Shown here: in pieces, positions 25,784 to 33,625 of the stretch | Numbering within the stretch: position 1 is the stretch's first letter | How the letters are laid out: each line of letters starts with the position of its first letter | Origin: Spirochaeta lutea | Lineage (GTDB): Bacteria; Spirochaetota; Spirochaetia; DSM-27196; Salinispiraceae | DNA length: 40,445 nt | Direction: 5' to 3' | Assembly: GCF_000758165.1 (NCBI RefSeq) | Contig: NZ_JNUP01000072.1 | Span: 1-40,445, forward strand | Position numbers and translations under genes: made by a program | The notes under the pieces: generated by a model | Told to the model about the DNA's origin: nothing | Database searches by the model: none | What the model saw: the letters and a program-made list of their open reading frames with translations, nothing else

Positions 25784-26653
25784 ATGATCGTATTTTCCAA
25801 AGCAATCAGACCCTCTCTGCTATTCATCTGCCTCATCCTATGGCTTCTCCCCAGCGTGGTAGTGTCCCAAGAATCTCAGGGGCAGCCCCGGCCGGATTTT
25901 TTTCTTCCCCTCACGAGGGAGACTGCCCAAGTCTTGCTGTCGGGCATTCCCGTCACAGACTCGCAGATCGAAGAATTCATGACCACCGGCATGTTGATCA
26001 GGCTTGATTCTGAGAATGCACATCCCGATCTAAACCCCCTGCCCCAGGCCACAGCGGACATCCGGCAGGCCTGGGAGAGCAACCCCGGGAATATCACTAT
26101 ACAAACCCTTATCGCCTACCCGCTGCCTAAGCGGTTTGCCACCCTTACCGAAGAAGAAATCCGGTTACGGCTCTACAATACCTTCAGCCGGTACTCCACC
26201 ATGGCCGGCATAGAGTACTGGTCCGAGAGCCGTCAGCGGATGCGTACCTTTTATATTGATTCCTACCGTATTAACCCCGACTTCCCGGATCGTCCCTTGC
26301 CTGATGCAACCTACCAACAGGTTCCTCCCAAGGAATATGTCACCCTCAGACAACGGGATGCTTCCTTTGGCGATAATCGCTATCGATTGACCATCAACAA
26401 CTACCCCGAGGGAATTCACGCACGGATCGAAAACCTGACCACCATGTGGTATAAAATACTGCCCATAGCTGAACCCCAGGGGGTACGTATGGATCTCTGC
26501 CTATCCATCAAAGACTCGTACCTCCTCTTTTTCGGCTCTACCAGACTTCAGGCACCTGGAATTTTCGGAATCCGAGATCGGGCAGAAGACAGCTTTTTCA
26601 ACCGTCTTATCGCGTTATATAATTGGTATACAGGGCTTTTAACCGAAAATTAA
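25784..26653 (+). CDS. Secreted or periplasmic protein of unknown family
   Basis: I do not recognise this 289-residue protein. It has an N-terminal signal peptide (residues 1-28, positively charged start then FICLILWLLPSVVVSQ) with a likely cleavage after VVVSQ. The mature part has no further membrane segment and is rich in aromatic and Arg residues, with TLIAYPLPKRFATLTEEEIRLRLYN and two beta-rich stretches toward the end. The ATG at 25784 was preferred because the signal peptide starts there. It is divergent from murG; only 60 bases separate the starts, so the two promoters must overlap. A role in the envelope is a guess from export alone. Confidence 0.7.
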   Translation: MIVFSKAIRPSLLFICLILWLLPSVVVSQESQGQPRPDFFLPLTRETAQVLLSGIPVTDSQIEEFMTTGMLIRLDSENAHPDLNPLPQATADIRQAWESNPGNITIQTLIAYPLPKRFATLTEEEIRLRLYNTFSRYSTMAGIEYWSESRQRMRTFYIDSYRINPDFPDRPLPDATYQQVPPKEYVTLRQRDASFGDNRYRLTINNYPEGIHARIENLTTMWYKILPIAEPQGVRMDLCLSIKDSYLLFFGSTRLQAPGIFGIRDRAEDSFFNRLIALYNWYTGLLTEN

Positions 26654-27027
26654 CCGTATCCTCATACAATTCTGTAGTACCCCCGGGGTATTGTGAGGGA
26701 TACCTGGTGGGTATAAGGTTGCACTATACACCCGACGGGTCCGGACCGGGAGACAACCCCGGGACGGTGCCGCCGGCATGCCGGGGTACAACTTGAAATT
26801 GTATTAGAGGCCGAAGGAACCAATCCGGTTCTGCCGGCGAGCCGGGTTACAACCTGTTGAGGACTAGATGGGGAACACGGTGTGGATGACCCCAGGATTG
26901 CTCCGGGGCGCACCTACAATAGTCTGTAATACAGGAGATTCCCAGGAACAGCAAATGGTCCACGGGAACCTGCAGAAAAACACAGACCTGTACCAGTTGT
27001 TTTGAACGGTACCGATCATAGAAGGGG
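26654..27027. other. 374-bp non-coding region upstream of phoU, hairpin-rich, possible decayed repeat copies
   Basis: No gene is seen. The region is packed with short GC-rich inverted repeats: TACCCCCGGGGTA near 26685, ATACC-TGGTG-GGTAT near 26700, CCGGCATGCCGG near 26773, and CCGGTTCTGCCGG near 26825. The segment ending GGGTTACAACCTGTTGAGGACTA at 26866 resembles the right arm of the 104-bp repeat family. GGGATACC...GGGT...CTATAC near 26698-26732 resembles its core. They may be one or two decayed copies. No clear -35/-10 pair or phosphate-box operator was recognised for phoU. Confidence 0.4.
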
Positions 27028-27693
27028 ATGCTTGTGGAAACACGAATTCGACTGAACGAACAGATGGCGGAGGTGTATCAGACCGTTTTAAAAATGGGCA
27101 CCTTCGTCGAGGAAGCCCTGAGAAAGGCCCTCAATGCAGTATCAAATCGGAATATGAACCTGGCACAACAGGTTATCGAACATGATATTCACATTGATAG
27201 TTATCAGAATGCCATAGAGGATATGTGCACCAAGATAATTGCAACGGAACAACCGGTTGCCAGCGATCTTCGAGAACTAGTCACGCTCATAAAGGTAGTC
27301 TCTGATCTCGAACGCATCGGTGATCACGCAAGACATCTTGCCAAATCCATCTCCAGTATCAGCGAGCCGATTCTCGAACAGGTGCTCCCTAAAATCAAAG
27401 TCATGACGGAAAAGGGGATTTCTATGGTGCATGATGCCCTAACCGCCCTCTCTACCCATGATGCGGACCTCGCCACCACCATAGCTGCCATGGATGATCA
27501 AATAGATGAATTACATACCCAGCTCTACGAACAAATCATCACCATCATGCAGGAGGATCCCCGGTACATCGAAGAAGGGACAACCCTCCTGTTCCTCAAT
27601 CGATTCCTCGAGCGCCTGGGCGACCATGTTACAAATATCTGCGAATGGATCGTGTATGCCAAACGGGGAACTCACATCGAATTAAACTTTTAG
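27028..27693 (+). CDS. phoU: Phosphate signalling regulator PhoU
   Basis: This 221-residue all-helical protein links phosphate transporter state to the PhoR-PhoB system. It has two PhoU repeats; the metal-binding motifs are DLERIGDHARHL in the first and LERLGDHVTNI in the second. The start could be ATG 27028 or GTG 27034; AAGGGG lies in front of both. It is followed after nine bases by phoB. The pst phosphate transporter genes that usually accompany phoU are not in the window. Confidence 0.93.
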   Translation: MLVETRIRLNEQMAEVYQTVLKMGTFVEEALRKALNAVSNRNMNLAQQVIEHDIHIDSYQNAIEDMCTKIIATEQPVASDLRELVTLIKVVSDLERIGDHARHLAKSISSISEPILEQVLPKIKVMTEKGISMVHDALTALSTHDADLATTIAAMDDQIDELHTQLYEQIITIMQEDPRYIEEGTTLLFLNRFLERLGDHVTNICEWIVYAKRGTHIELNF

Positions 27694-27702
27694 GAGGTAC
27701 GC

Positions 27703-28395
27703 GTGTCCCGGGAAAAAATCCTTGTCGTGGATGATGAAGAAGATATTCTCACCCTCATTGAATACAACCTCCTAAAGGAAGGCTACCAGGTCCTTACCGC
27801 CGCTACCGGGGAAGCAGGACTCTCCCAGGCTCGGGAGCAAAAACCGGATCTCATCGTGCTGGATCTCATGCTACCGGGTATTGATGGGATAGCAGCATGC
27901 CGAAAACTAAAGGCCGAGGACGATACTAAGCACATTCCCATTATCATGGCCACCGCAAAGGGCGAAGATATCGACGTAGTCTCCGGACTCGAAGTGGGTG
28001 CTGACGATTATGTAACAAAACCATTCAGCCCCAAGGTGCTCATAGCCCGGATTCGCAATCAACTGCGGCGCTCCACCGCAGAACCAACCGACCACGCCCA
28101 GACCCTCTCCATCCACGGAGTCGTAATTGACACGAACCGCCACGAAGTGACCTTGCATAACCGGAACATCCCCCTCTCAGCCACCGAGTTTGCAATCCTT
28201 GAATTCCTTGCCCAGAATCCGGGCTGGGTCTTTAGCCGGAACAAGATAATTGACGCTGTTAAGGGAAAGGACTATCCGGTCACTGAACGCTCCGTAGATG
28301 TACAGATCCTGGGCCTCAGAAAAAAACTGGGCGAGCAGGGTGATATCATTGAAACGGTAAGGGGCGTTGGATACAGGCTACGTCCGGAGGAATAG
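27703..28395 (+). CDS. phoB: Phosphate response regulator PhoB
   Basis: This 230-residue OmpR/PhoB-type regulator has a receiver domain (1-120; acidic pocket DDEED, phosphoacceptor Asp in VLDLMLPGIDG, Lys in VTKPFSP). The winged-helix domain (about 135-228) has LSATEFAILEFLAQNPGWVFSR and ERSVDVQILGLRKKLG. The GTG start at 27703 follows AGGAGGT by four bases. It sits between phoU and phoR in one operon and should bind phosphate-box sequences when phosphorylated under phosphate limitation. Confidence 0.94.
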   Translation: MSREKILVVDDEEDILTLIEYNLLKEGYQVLTAATGEAGLSQAREQKPDLIVLDLMLPGIDGIAACRKLKAEDDTKHIPIIMATAKGEDIDVVSGLEVGADDYVTKPFSPKVLIARIRNQLRRSTAEPTDHAQTLSIHGVVIDTNRHEVTLHNRNIPLSATEFAILEFLAQNPGWVFSRNKIIDAVKGKDYPVTERSVDVQILGLRKKLGEQGDIIETVRGVGYRLRPEE

Positions 28396-28400
28396 GTTTC

Positions 28401-30101
28401 ATGACCATCCCTAGGCTCTTCCCTAGACGGGAGCTGATTTCTGTCATAACTCTTGAGGTGATTCTCCTGCTACTACCCCTCAGCATTGCTTCTATCCTTC
28501 TCTCTACCCCCCCGGCACCGGGTATAAACGAGTTTCGGGCACAACGGACCCTAGCAGCCTCACTCCTGGTTTCTCCGGACATCCAGGATCCCCAGGAGGC
28601 TATCCGGATTCTGGATGAGGCTCTGAAGAACTATACCCTCACCCTAATCCCATCCCCAGAAGCGAAACCTGTCCCGGAGTCGGAGGACCTGCAAATTTTT
28701 TCCTCTTCCCACCATCGGTACACTGCGGTCCTCACAATCCCTCAAACCCTCCAAGAGCCAAGAGCCTATGTACTCACTAGTGAATACAAGGTGACAGCCC
28801 CCCTCCCCTCCTGGATCCTAGTCAGTGTGATTATTACCCTCGGCCATATGATCTGCCTAGCCTTGTTCCTGAAGCAGATCCTCCGGACCTATACCCTCCC
28901 CATCAGCCGTCTCTCAGAATCCCTCAAGCGGATAGAACAGCGGGAAGACAATCCATCCACCTCCCGCAAGCCTCCCACGGAACAGGAAGACATCCATACC
29001 CTATTCACCCGGGTGTTCAGTAAAATCCATCAACGCCTGACCCAGCTTGAGTACCGGAACCAAGAACTCTGGAACATCCTCCAGCATATGTCCGATGGGG
29101 TACTGGTGCTTGATTCTCGGGGTGAAATCCTCATCATGAACCAGGCTGCAAGAGACTGCCTTCTCTCCCGGACACCAGATACCAAGCCCACCACTATTCA
29201 GCTCCTTGGAAGCACGGGTCTCATCACCCTTTTTGAGGAATCATTACGGGCCCAGGAACTAATAAAAACCCAAATCATCACATACCATTCGGATTCAGAG
29301 CATACCTTCGAGGCTGCCGGGCAGGCTGTGGAACTCAATAGTCATGAGATCTCTTCAAAACGGATCATTATCCTTCTCCATGAGGTTACCAAACTCCAGT
29401 ATCTGGAGTCCGTCAGAAGCGATTTTGTTGCTAATGTAAGCCACGAACTCAAAACCCCCATCACCTCAATTCTTGGATTTGTGGAAACTCTTCTCTCAGA
29501 TCCTGGGATCGATTCCGATTCCCGGATGAACTTCTTGCAGATTGTCCACCGTCAATCAAACCGTTTGAAGAATATCGTAGAGGATCTGCTATCCCTCTCC
29601 CGGTTAGAGCAATCTGGGAAGCACATCAGTCTTGCGCCCTGCGACCCCCAGCAAATTATGAGATCCGCCATAGACACCACAGGACACCAAGCTGCTCAGA
29701 AGGGCATCAAACTAACCCTTTCTCCCAGCTCCGATTCCGTTCCCATCATGGCCAATGAGGCCCTCCTTGAACAAGCCCTCATTAATCTCATAGAAAACGG
29801 GATCAAATACGGTACCGAGGGGGGATGGGTGCGGGTTGAAGCCCGATTGGATGATACCTACTGTATATTCTCAGTCCAAGATAACGGTCCCGGCATTCCC
29901 GCGCGTGAAAAGGATAGAGTTTTTCAACGATTCTATCGCATCGACAAAACAAGGAGCAGACAACAGGGCGGTACTGGCCTGGGGCTATCTATCGTAAAAC
30001 ACATAGCCCTGTGCCACCATGGCGAGGCGTCTGTCACAAGTACCATGGGTCAGGGAAGTACGTTTTCATTGAAAATCCCTCGGGGCTCCATGCCAGACTA
30101 G
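28401..30101 (+). CDS. phoR: Phosphate sensor histidine kinase PhoR
   Basis: This 566-residue membrane kinase has two transmembrane segments (about 13-35 and 138-160) around a periplasmic stretch of about 100 residues. A HAMP-like linker and a PAS domain (about 215-320) come next. The phosphoacceptor helix has VANVSHELKTPITSI, and the ATPase has LINLIENGIKYG, VQDNGPGIP and GGTGLGLSIVKHI. It starts five bases after phoB. Assignment to PhoR rests on the phoU-phoB context and domain order. The stop codon overlaps the stop of the convergent DUF445 gene. Confidence 0.92.
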   Translation: MTIPRLFPRRELISVITLEVILLLLPLSIASILLSTPPAPGINEFRAQRTLAASLLVSPDIQDPQEAIRILDEALKNYTLTLIPSPEAKPVPESEDLQIFSSSHHRYTAVLTIPQTLQEPRAYVLTSEYKVTAPLPSWILVSVIITLGHMICLALFLKQILRTYTLPISRLSESLKRIEQREDNPSTSRKPPTEQEDIHTLFTRVFSKIHQRLTQLEYRNQELWNILQHMSDGVLVLDSRGEILIMNQAARDCLLSRTPDTKPTTIQLLGSTGLITLFEESLRAQELIKTQIITYHSDSEHTFEAAGQAVELNSHEISSKRIIILLHEVTKLQYLESVRSDFVANVSHELKTPITSILGFVETLLSDPGIDSDSRMNFLQIVHRQSNRLKNIVEDLLSLSRLEQSGKHISLAPCDPQQIMRSAIDTTGHQAAQKGIKLTLSPSSDSVPIMANEALLEQALINLIENGIKYGTEGGWVRVEARLDDTYCIFSVQDNGPGIPAREKDRVFQRFYRIDKTRSRQQGGTGLGLSIVKHIALCHHGEASVTSTMGQGSTFSLKIPRGSMPD

Positions 30102-31597
30102 GGTAATACGAGTTGCAGCGCTCCGATAATCGCCCCAAGAACAGCTCCAAATACATTAATCCACTTGAATTGACGGGCCATAATTCCTAGGAGCAAATTT
30201 TCTACATCCTTCACATCAAGTCCGTTTATTCGGTTGACCACCATACTTCGGATATCAAAGCGTTGAACCAGGGGAGGAACGGTTTTCTCTAAAATCCGGG
30301 TAATTCCTGACTGCAGGGAATCTACACTCTGATCTGGCTGCACACCGGCTCCCGGTTTTGGCGCTGTGGGAATCAGGCTGAGGACCGTACGAATCAGCCC
30401 CTCCAAAGCCAGGGGGCGTTGAAGCCAGCTGTACAACGCATCGGCACCTCGGGCAGCCCAAACCGAGGGGTAGGACCCGCTAGCCCAGAGCACAATCGCC
30501 GCCAGACTATGATTTTGGTGACGTGCAAAAAACCTGTTGAGGCCGACCCTTGCCCTAACCCCGATCCGTTCCTTCCGTAGAAACACAAGAATCTGCTCAA
30601 TCCCATGCCCGGCTAACGAAGACAGATCGACCCCGAGGATCCTCTGTGTCTCCTCAAAGGTCTTATCCGCAACCCGATCGAGCCCGCCTTCCATCCAGCG
30701 GATAATCCGCTCGCGGTTATCCTCATGGTGTAGAAACTCATCCAAGGTCTCTAACAAGGAATCGATGATCCCGGGCATCCTCTCATTTAAGGTTTTATCA
30801 TATTGACCTGCGGATAGAAGAAAGCGCTGAACAGCCGTAAGCTGGGCCAAAATTCCGCTGAGAATTGTTTTGCCCCGGCGGATCAATTCAGGCCGGAACT
30901 CAGGTCTCCGCAGCCACTCCATGAGATAATCAACCCCAGGTTCATAGTATCCCCTTCCCGCCTGTACCAGGGCTTGACGCAGCTCCTTGGTTACTACCAT
31001 CTCCACCCGGTCTCCATCCCGAACCCAGCGGTCTACGATTCTCTGCACCTCTTGTACGATCCCGGGCCCTAACCCTTCGCTCAGCTGATGGTTAATAAGA
31101 TTCATAACCCAGTGGGGAACCCGTAACCTGGCAACAACCTCCCCAATTTGAATCCCCTGAACCGCTTCCACACTCCGAAGCAATCCGGCCTGCAACCGCT
31201 GCCGGGTAGCAATCCGCCGGATAACTCCGGCCAGATACAGGGAAAGGCTCGATCCATCCGACTGTCCCCCTGCATCCGAGTGCAACAACTCCTCCAGTCC
31301 CTGATGAATCCGTTCCTGAAATCCCTCCCCATGGATATGACTAAGCACTGCCTCCCGCGACAGCAGTTGGCCCGAAACCATCTGCCCGATACTTTCCGCC
31401 AACTGGCCCCTCTGCCGGGGAATGATTCCGGGGGTAAAGGGCAGACGGATACCCAACACCCTGATCTCACGCAAGGGACGGAATAACATCCGGATCGCAA
31501 TAGCATTGGTAACAAACCCAATACCCGCCCCCAGCACTACGGGTAGTACCTGGGGTAGCACCCCCTGGAGCCAAACTACTATGCTACTCATGTCCAT
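30098..31597 (-). CDS. DUF445 family membrane protein
   Basis: This protein of about 499 residues has a hydrophobic N-terminus (VLPQVLPVVLGAGIGFVTNAIAIRMLFRPL), typical of DUF445/YheB-like proteins. It has a long soluble, largely helical middle and a hydrophobic C-terminal end (VFGAVLGAIIGALQLVLP). The function of the family is not established. ATG 31597 and ATG 31591 are both possible; both overlap the end of the upstream lipoprotein gene. GGGACGGGG acts as ribosome-binding site. The stop codon shares the palindrome CTAG (30098-30101) with the stop of phoR. Confidence 0.85.
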   Translation of the reverse strand: MDMSSIVVWLQGVLPQVLPVVLGAGIGFVTNAIAIRMLFRPLREIRVLGIRLPFTPGIIPRQRGQLAESIGQMVSGQLLSREAVLSHIHGEGFQERIHQGLEELLHSDAGGQSDGSSLSLYLAGVIRRIATRQRLQAGLLRSVEAVQGIQIGEVVARLRVPHWVMNLINHQLSEGLGPGIVQEVQRIVDRWVRDGDRVEMVVTKELRQALVQAGRGYYEPGVDYLMEWLRRPEFRPELIRRGKTILSGILAQLTAVQRFLLSAGQYDKTLNERMPGIIDSLLETLDEFLHHEDNRERIIRWMEGGLDRVADKTFEETQRILGVDLSSLAGHGIEQILVFLRKERIGVRARVGLNRFFARHQNHSLAAIVLWASGSYPSVWAARGADALYSWLQRPLALEGLIRTVLSLIPTAPKPGAGVQPDQSVDSLQSGITRILEKTVPPLVQRFDIRSMVVNRINGLDVKDVENLLLGIMARQFKWINVFGAVLGAIIGALQLVLP

Positions 31598-32048
31598 ACA
31601 CCCCGTCCCCCAGTTGTGCTGAAGCATTTTGCGCCCTGGCACGGGTTGTGAATAACACAAGGTCCTGGCCAAAAATCCAGCCCTCCCTGCTCTGAGGACT
31701 GCCATTCGGCAAGACAATAGAGTACGCAACGGAATACCAATAATCAACTGAGCCCCGTTCAAGGGTCTCAAAGGGAGCCGCCTCAATCAGTTCCACCACT
31801 CCTCCCCGGCGCACCAGATCCACAACCCTGGAAGATGAGTCAGCCTCCTCATGGATCCGAGCATAATGGGGCTGAATGACCCCAAACCGGCCCCGGGTAA
31901 CAATGAGCTCTTCCACCGGCAAATCCAGTGCCCGGGTCTCCGAGTCGGAACAGGCACTCATAATCAAACTCCCCGCCATCATCAACGCAACACCGAGCAT
32001 CGCTCCGCTTCGAGAATACGACTTTGGTTCTGACTTTGCAGCAATCAC
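31584..32048 (-). CDS. Lipoprotein with SH3-like domain
   Basis: This 154-residue protein has a positively charged N-terminus, a hydrophobic core and a lipobox-like SLIMSAC around residues 27-33. The mature part has a bacterial SH3-like pattern: VTRGRFGVIQPHYARIHEEADSSS, VVDLVRRGGVVELIEA, and EGWIFGQDLVLF near the end. Such domains often bind peptidoglycan or protein partners in the envelope. The GTG at 32048 keeps a normal signal-peptide n-region; ATG 32000 would remove it. Its end overlaps the DUF445 start by a few codons, which couples the two genes. Confidence 0.75.
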   Translation of the reverse strand: MIAAKSEPKSYSRSGAMLGVALMMAGSLIMSACSDSETRALDLPVEELIVTRGRFGVIQPHYARIHEEADSSSRVVDLVRRGGVVELIEAAPFETLERGSVDYWYSVAYSIVLPNGSPQSREGWIFGQDLVLFTTRARAQNASAQLGDGVYGHE

Positions 32049-32083
32049 TTTTCTTTTTTATCCCCATCAGCTACCTTAGACAT

Positions 32084-32662
32084 ATGGTCAAAAGTATAGG
32101 ACCTTTCGTCCTCTTTGTCATTGTCTGGCTTCATTTCATACCGTTCCAGACCTACACCGAATCCGCCCTACCCGAGTCCCAGATCAGGGCGGCCTCCCCC
32201 CTGATTCAATCAGACCTAGAATCCGGCATCATAGTCGACTCCTCGGGCCTGCAAAATTTCACGGCCGTTCACATCCAACTTCCCCTCATAACACCCCGGG
32301 ATGGTGTCCGAGGCCTCAGCCTCGCTTCAGGACTGAGTTTAGCACGCACCATCCCTCTGAGCTCCGAAGGCCTTCAAATGCCCCGAAGCACCTCCATTAC
32401 CGCATGGACCGTGGACCTCGGGTATTCCTTCAACAACATCCGTCTCGGAATACGCCCCTCCGCCAACTGGGCCCGATTTAGTCAGACCCACCTCCTCTTT
32501 TTCTACCCAGGAATCCGTATGTATATTCAGGGTGATTCTACGGTTTCTAGCCCCTTGGGCAGCTTTCGCATCAGCTCAGGCCTTTTTACCGGTTTACAAT
32601 GGCAGAAAACAAACGGTCCCGGCCTCCGCATTGGTTTAACCGGCGGCATTTCGCTATACTAG
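32084..32662 (+). CDS. Exported protein, possible small outer-membrane barrel
   Basis: This 192-residue protein has a signal peptide (residues about 1-26; VKSIGPFVLFVIVWLHFIPF). The mature part has many short alternating beta-like segments (GLSLASGLSLARTIPL, ITAWTVDLGYSF, RISSGLFTGLQW) and ends in an aromatic residue (GGISLY), as many outer-membrane barrels do. I do not recognise a family. There is no strong ribosome-binding site. It is divergent from the SH3 lipoprotein (35 bases apart) and is followed after nine bases by the caspase-like gene. Confidence 0.6.
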   Translation: MVKSIGPFVLFVIVWLHFIPFQTYTESALPESQIRAASPLIQSDLESGIIVDSSGLQNFTAVHIQLPLITPRDGVRGLSLASGLSLARTIPLSSEGLQMPRSTSITAWTVDLGYSFNNIRLGIRPSANWARFSQTHLLFFYPGIRMYIQGDSTVSSPLGSFRISSGLFTGLQWQKTNGPGLRIGLTGGISLY

Positions 32663-32671
32663 AGAACAAAT

Positions 32672-33616
32672 ATGAGAAACGTCATGAGAACACAATCTAC
32701 TCAGTTCATAGTTCTGGGGATTATAATGCTGCTTTCGTCCTGTACGCTCCAGCCGACCACCGAGCCGGAACGGTATGCCCTAGTGTTCGGGGTAAACGAT
32801 TACCCGGCTGATTACAATGATCTGTCCGGAGCCGTGAATGACGCCGAGTCCATCCATCGTGTTTTGGAATCACGGGGATTTAATTCCCAGGTATTCACCA
32901 ACCAGAACGCCACCCGCCAGGCTATGGAGGAAGAGATATCAGCCCTCGAATCCCAACTCTCACCCGGAGACATGCTCCTGCTCTACTATGCCGGTCACGG
33001 AATACAGGGAACCATTGGCGACGAATACGACGAGTTCATCATTCCCGCCCTCACACAAAACGCCGGACTTTCAGAGATCCGGGATCAGGTTATAAACTCC
33101 CGGGACCTTAAAACAATTCTCAGCGGCCTCTCCGGGGTGGAGATTGTCCTCATCTTTGATGCATGTAATACCGGGGGATTCGTTGAACAGACCAACGAGG
33201 TCATCAATACCCTACCCCGAAACTACAGCCCCCTGCCATACATCCAGGAAGGAAGCGGATATTCGGTCCCCTTCTTCTCTGCCGTCGCAGAGTTCTTTAA
33301 AGCTGATTCACCAACCCGGGATGACCCGCCCCCCCCGGAAATCCACGGTATAACCGCCGCAGGACCGTCCGAAGAAAGTTGGGAGTTTGCCAGCCGGGGA
33401 GTTTTCACCACAGCCTTCGTGGATGGCATTGAATCTGGAAGGGCAGACGTTAACAGAGACAACCGAATAACCCTCGATGAGATCTACATTCATACCTTTA
33501 ATACAATCCAGAATACATGGAATTCCCAATACGGAGCGACAACCGGGGCGGACTACGCCTTCTTACCCCACCGAACGGGGAATCCCTACGATCTCATCCT
33601 GATCCAAGAAAATTAA
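32672..33616 (+). CDS. Caspase-family (C14, orthocaspase-type) lipoprotein
   Basis: This 314-residue cysteine protease has a lipoprotein signal with Cys24 in LLSSC, so it is probably membrane-anchored outside the cytoplasm. The caspase fold starts at YALVFGVNDY. The catalytic dyad is His109 in YYAGHGIQG and Cys165 in IFDACNTGGF. A perfect EF-hand-like loop (D259-E270; D-x-N-x-D pattern ending in E) lies near the C-terminus, suggesting calcium dependence as in metacaspases. Bacterial caspase relatives act in proteolytic signalling or cell death; the substrate is unknown. It follows the possible barrel gene in one unit and converges on uvrB. Confidence 0.87.
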   Translation: MRNVMRTQSTQFIVLGIIMLLSSCTLQPTTEPERYALVFGVNDYPADYNDLSGAVNDAESIHRVLESRGFNSQVFTNQNATRQAMEEEISALESQLSPGDMLLLYYAGHGIQGTIGDEYDEFIIPALTQNAGLSEIRDQVINSRDLKTILSGLSGVEIVLIFDACNTGGFVEQTNEVINTLPRNYSPLPYIQEGSGYSVPFFSAVAEFFKADSPTRDDPPPPEIHGITAAGPSEESWEFASRGVFTTAFVDGIESGRADVNRDNRITLDEIYIHTFNTIQNTWNSQYGATTGADYAFLPHRTGNPYDLILIQEN

Positions 33617-33625
33617 GCCCCGTTG

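Noticed and set aside
26708-26725. TGG-N10-GC sequence resembling a sigma-54 promoter upstream of phoU
   Set aside because: Only the minimal positions match; the -24 box reads TGGGTA instead of TGGCAC, and it is about 300 bases from phoU.
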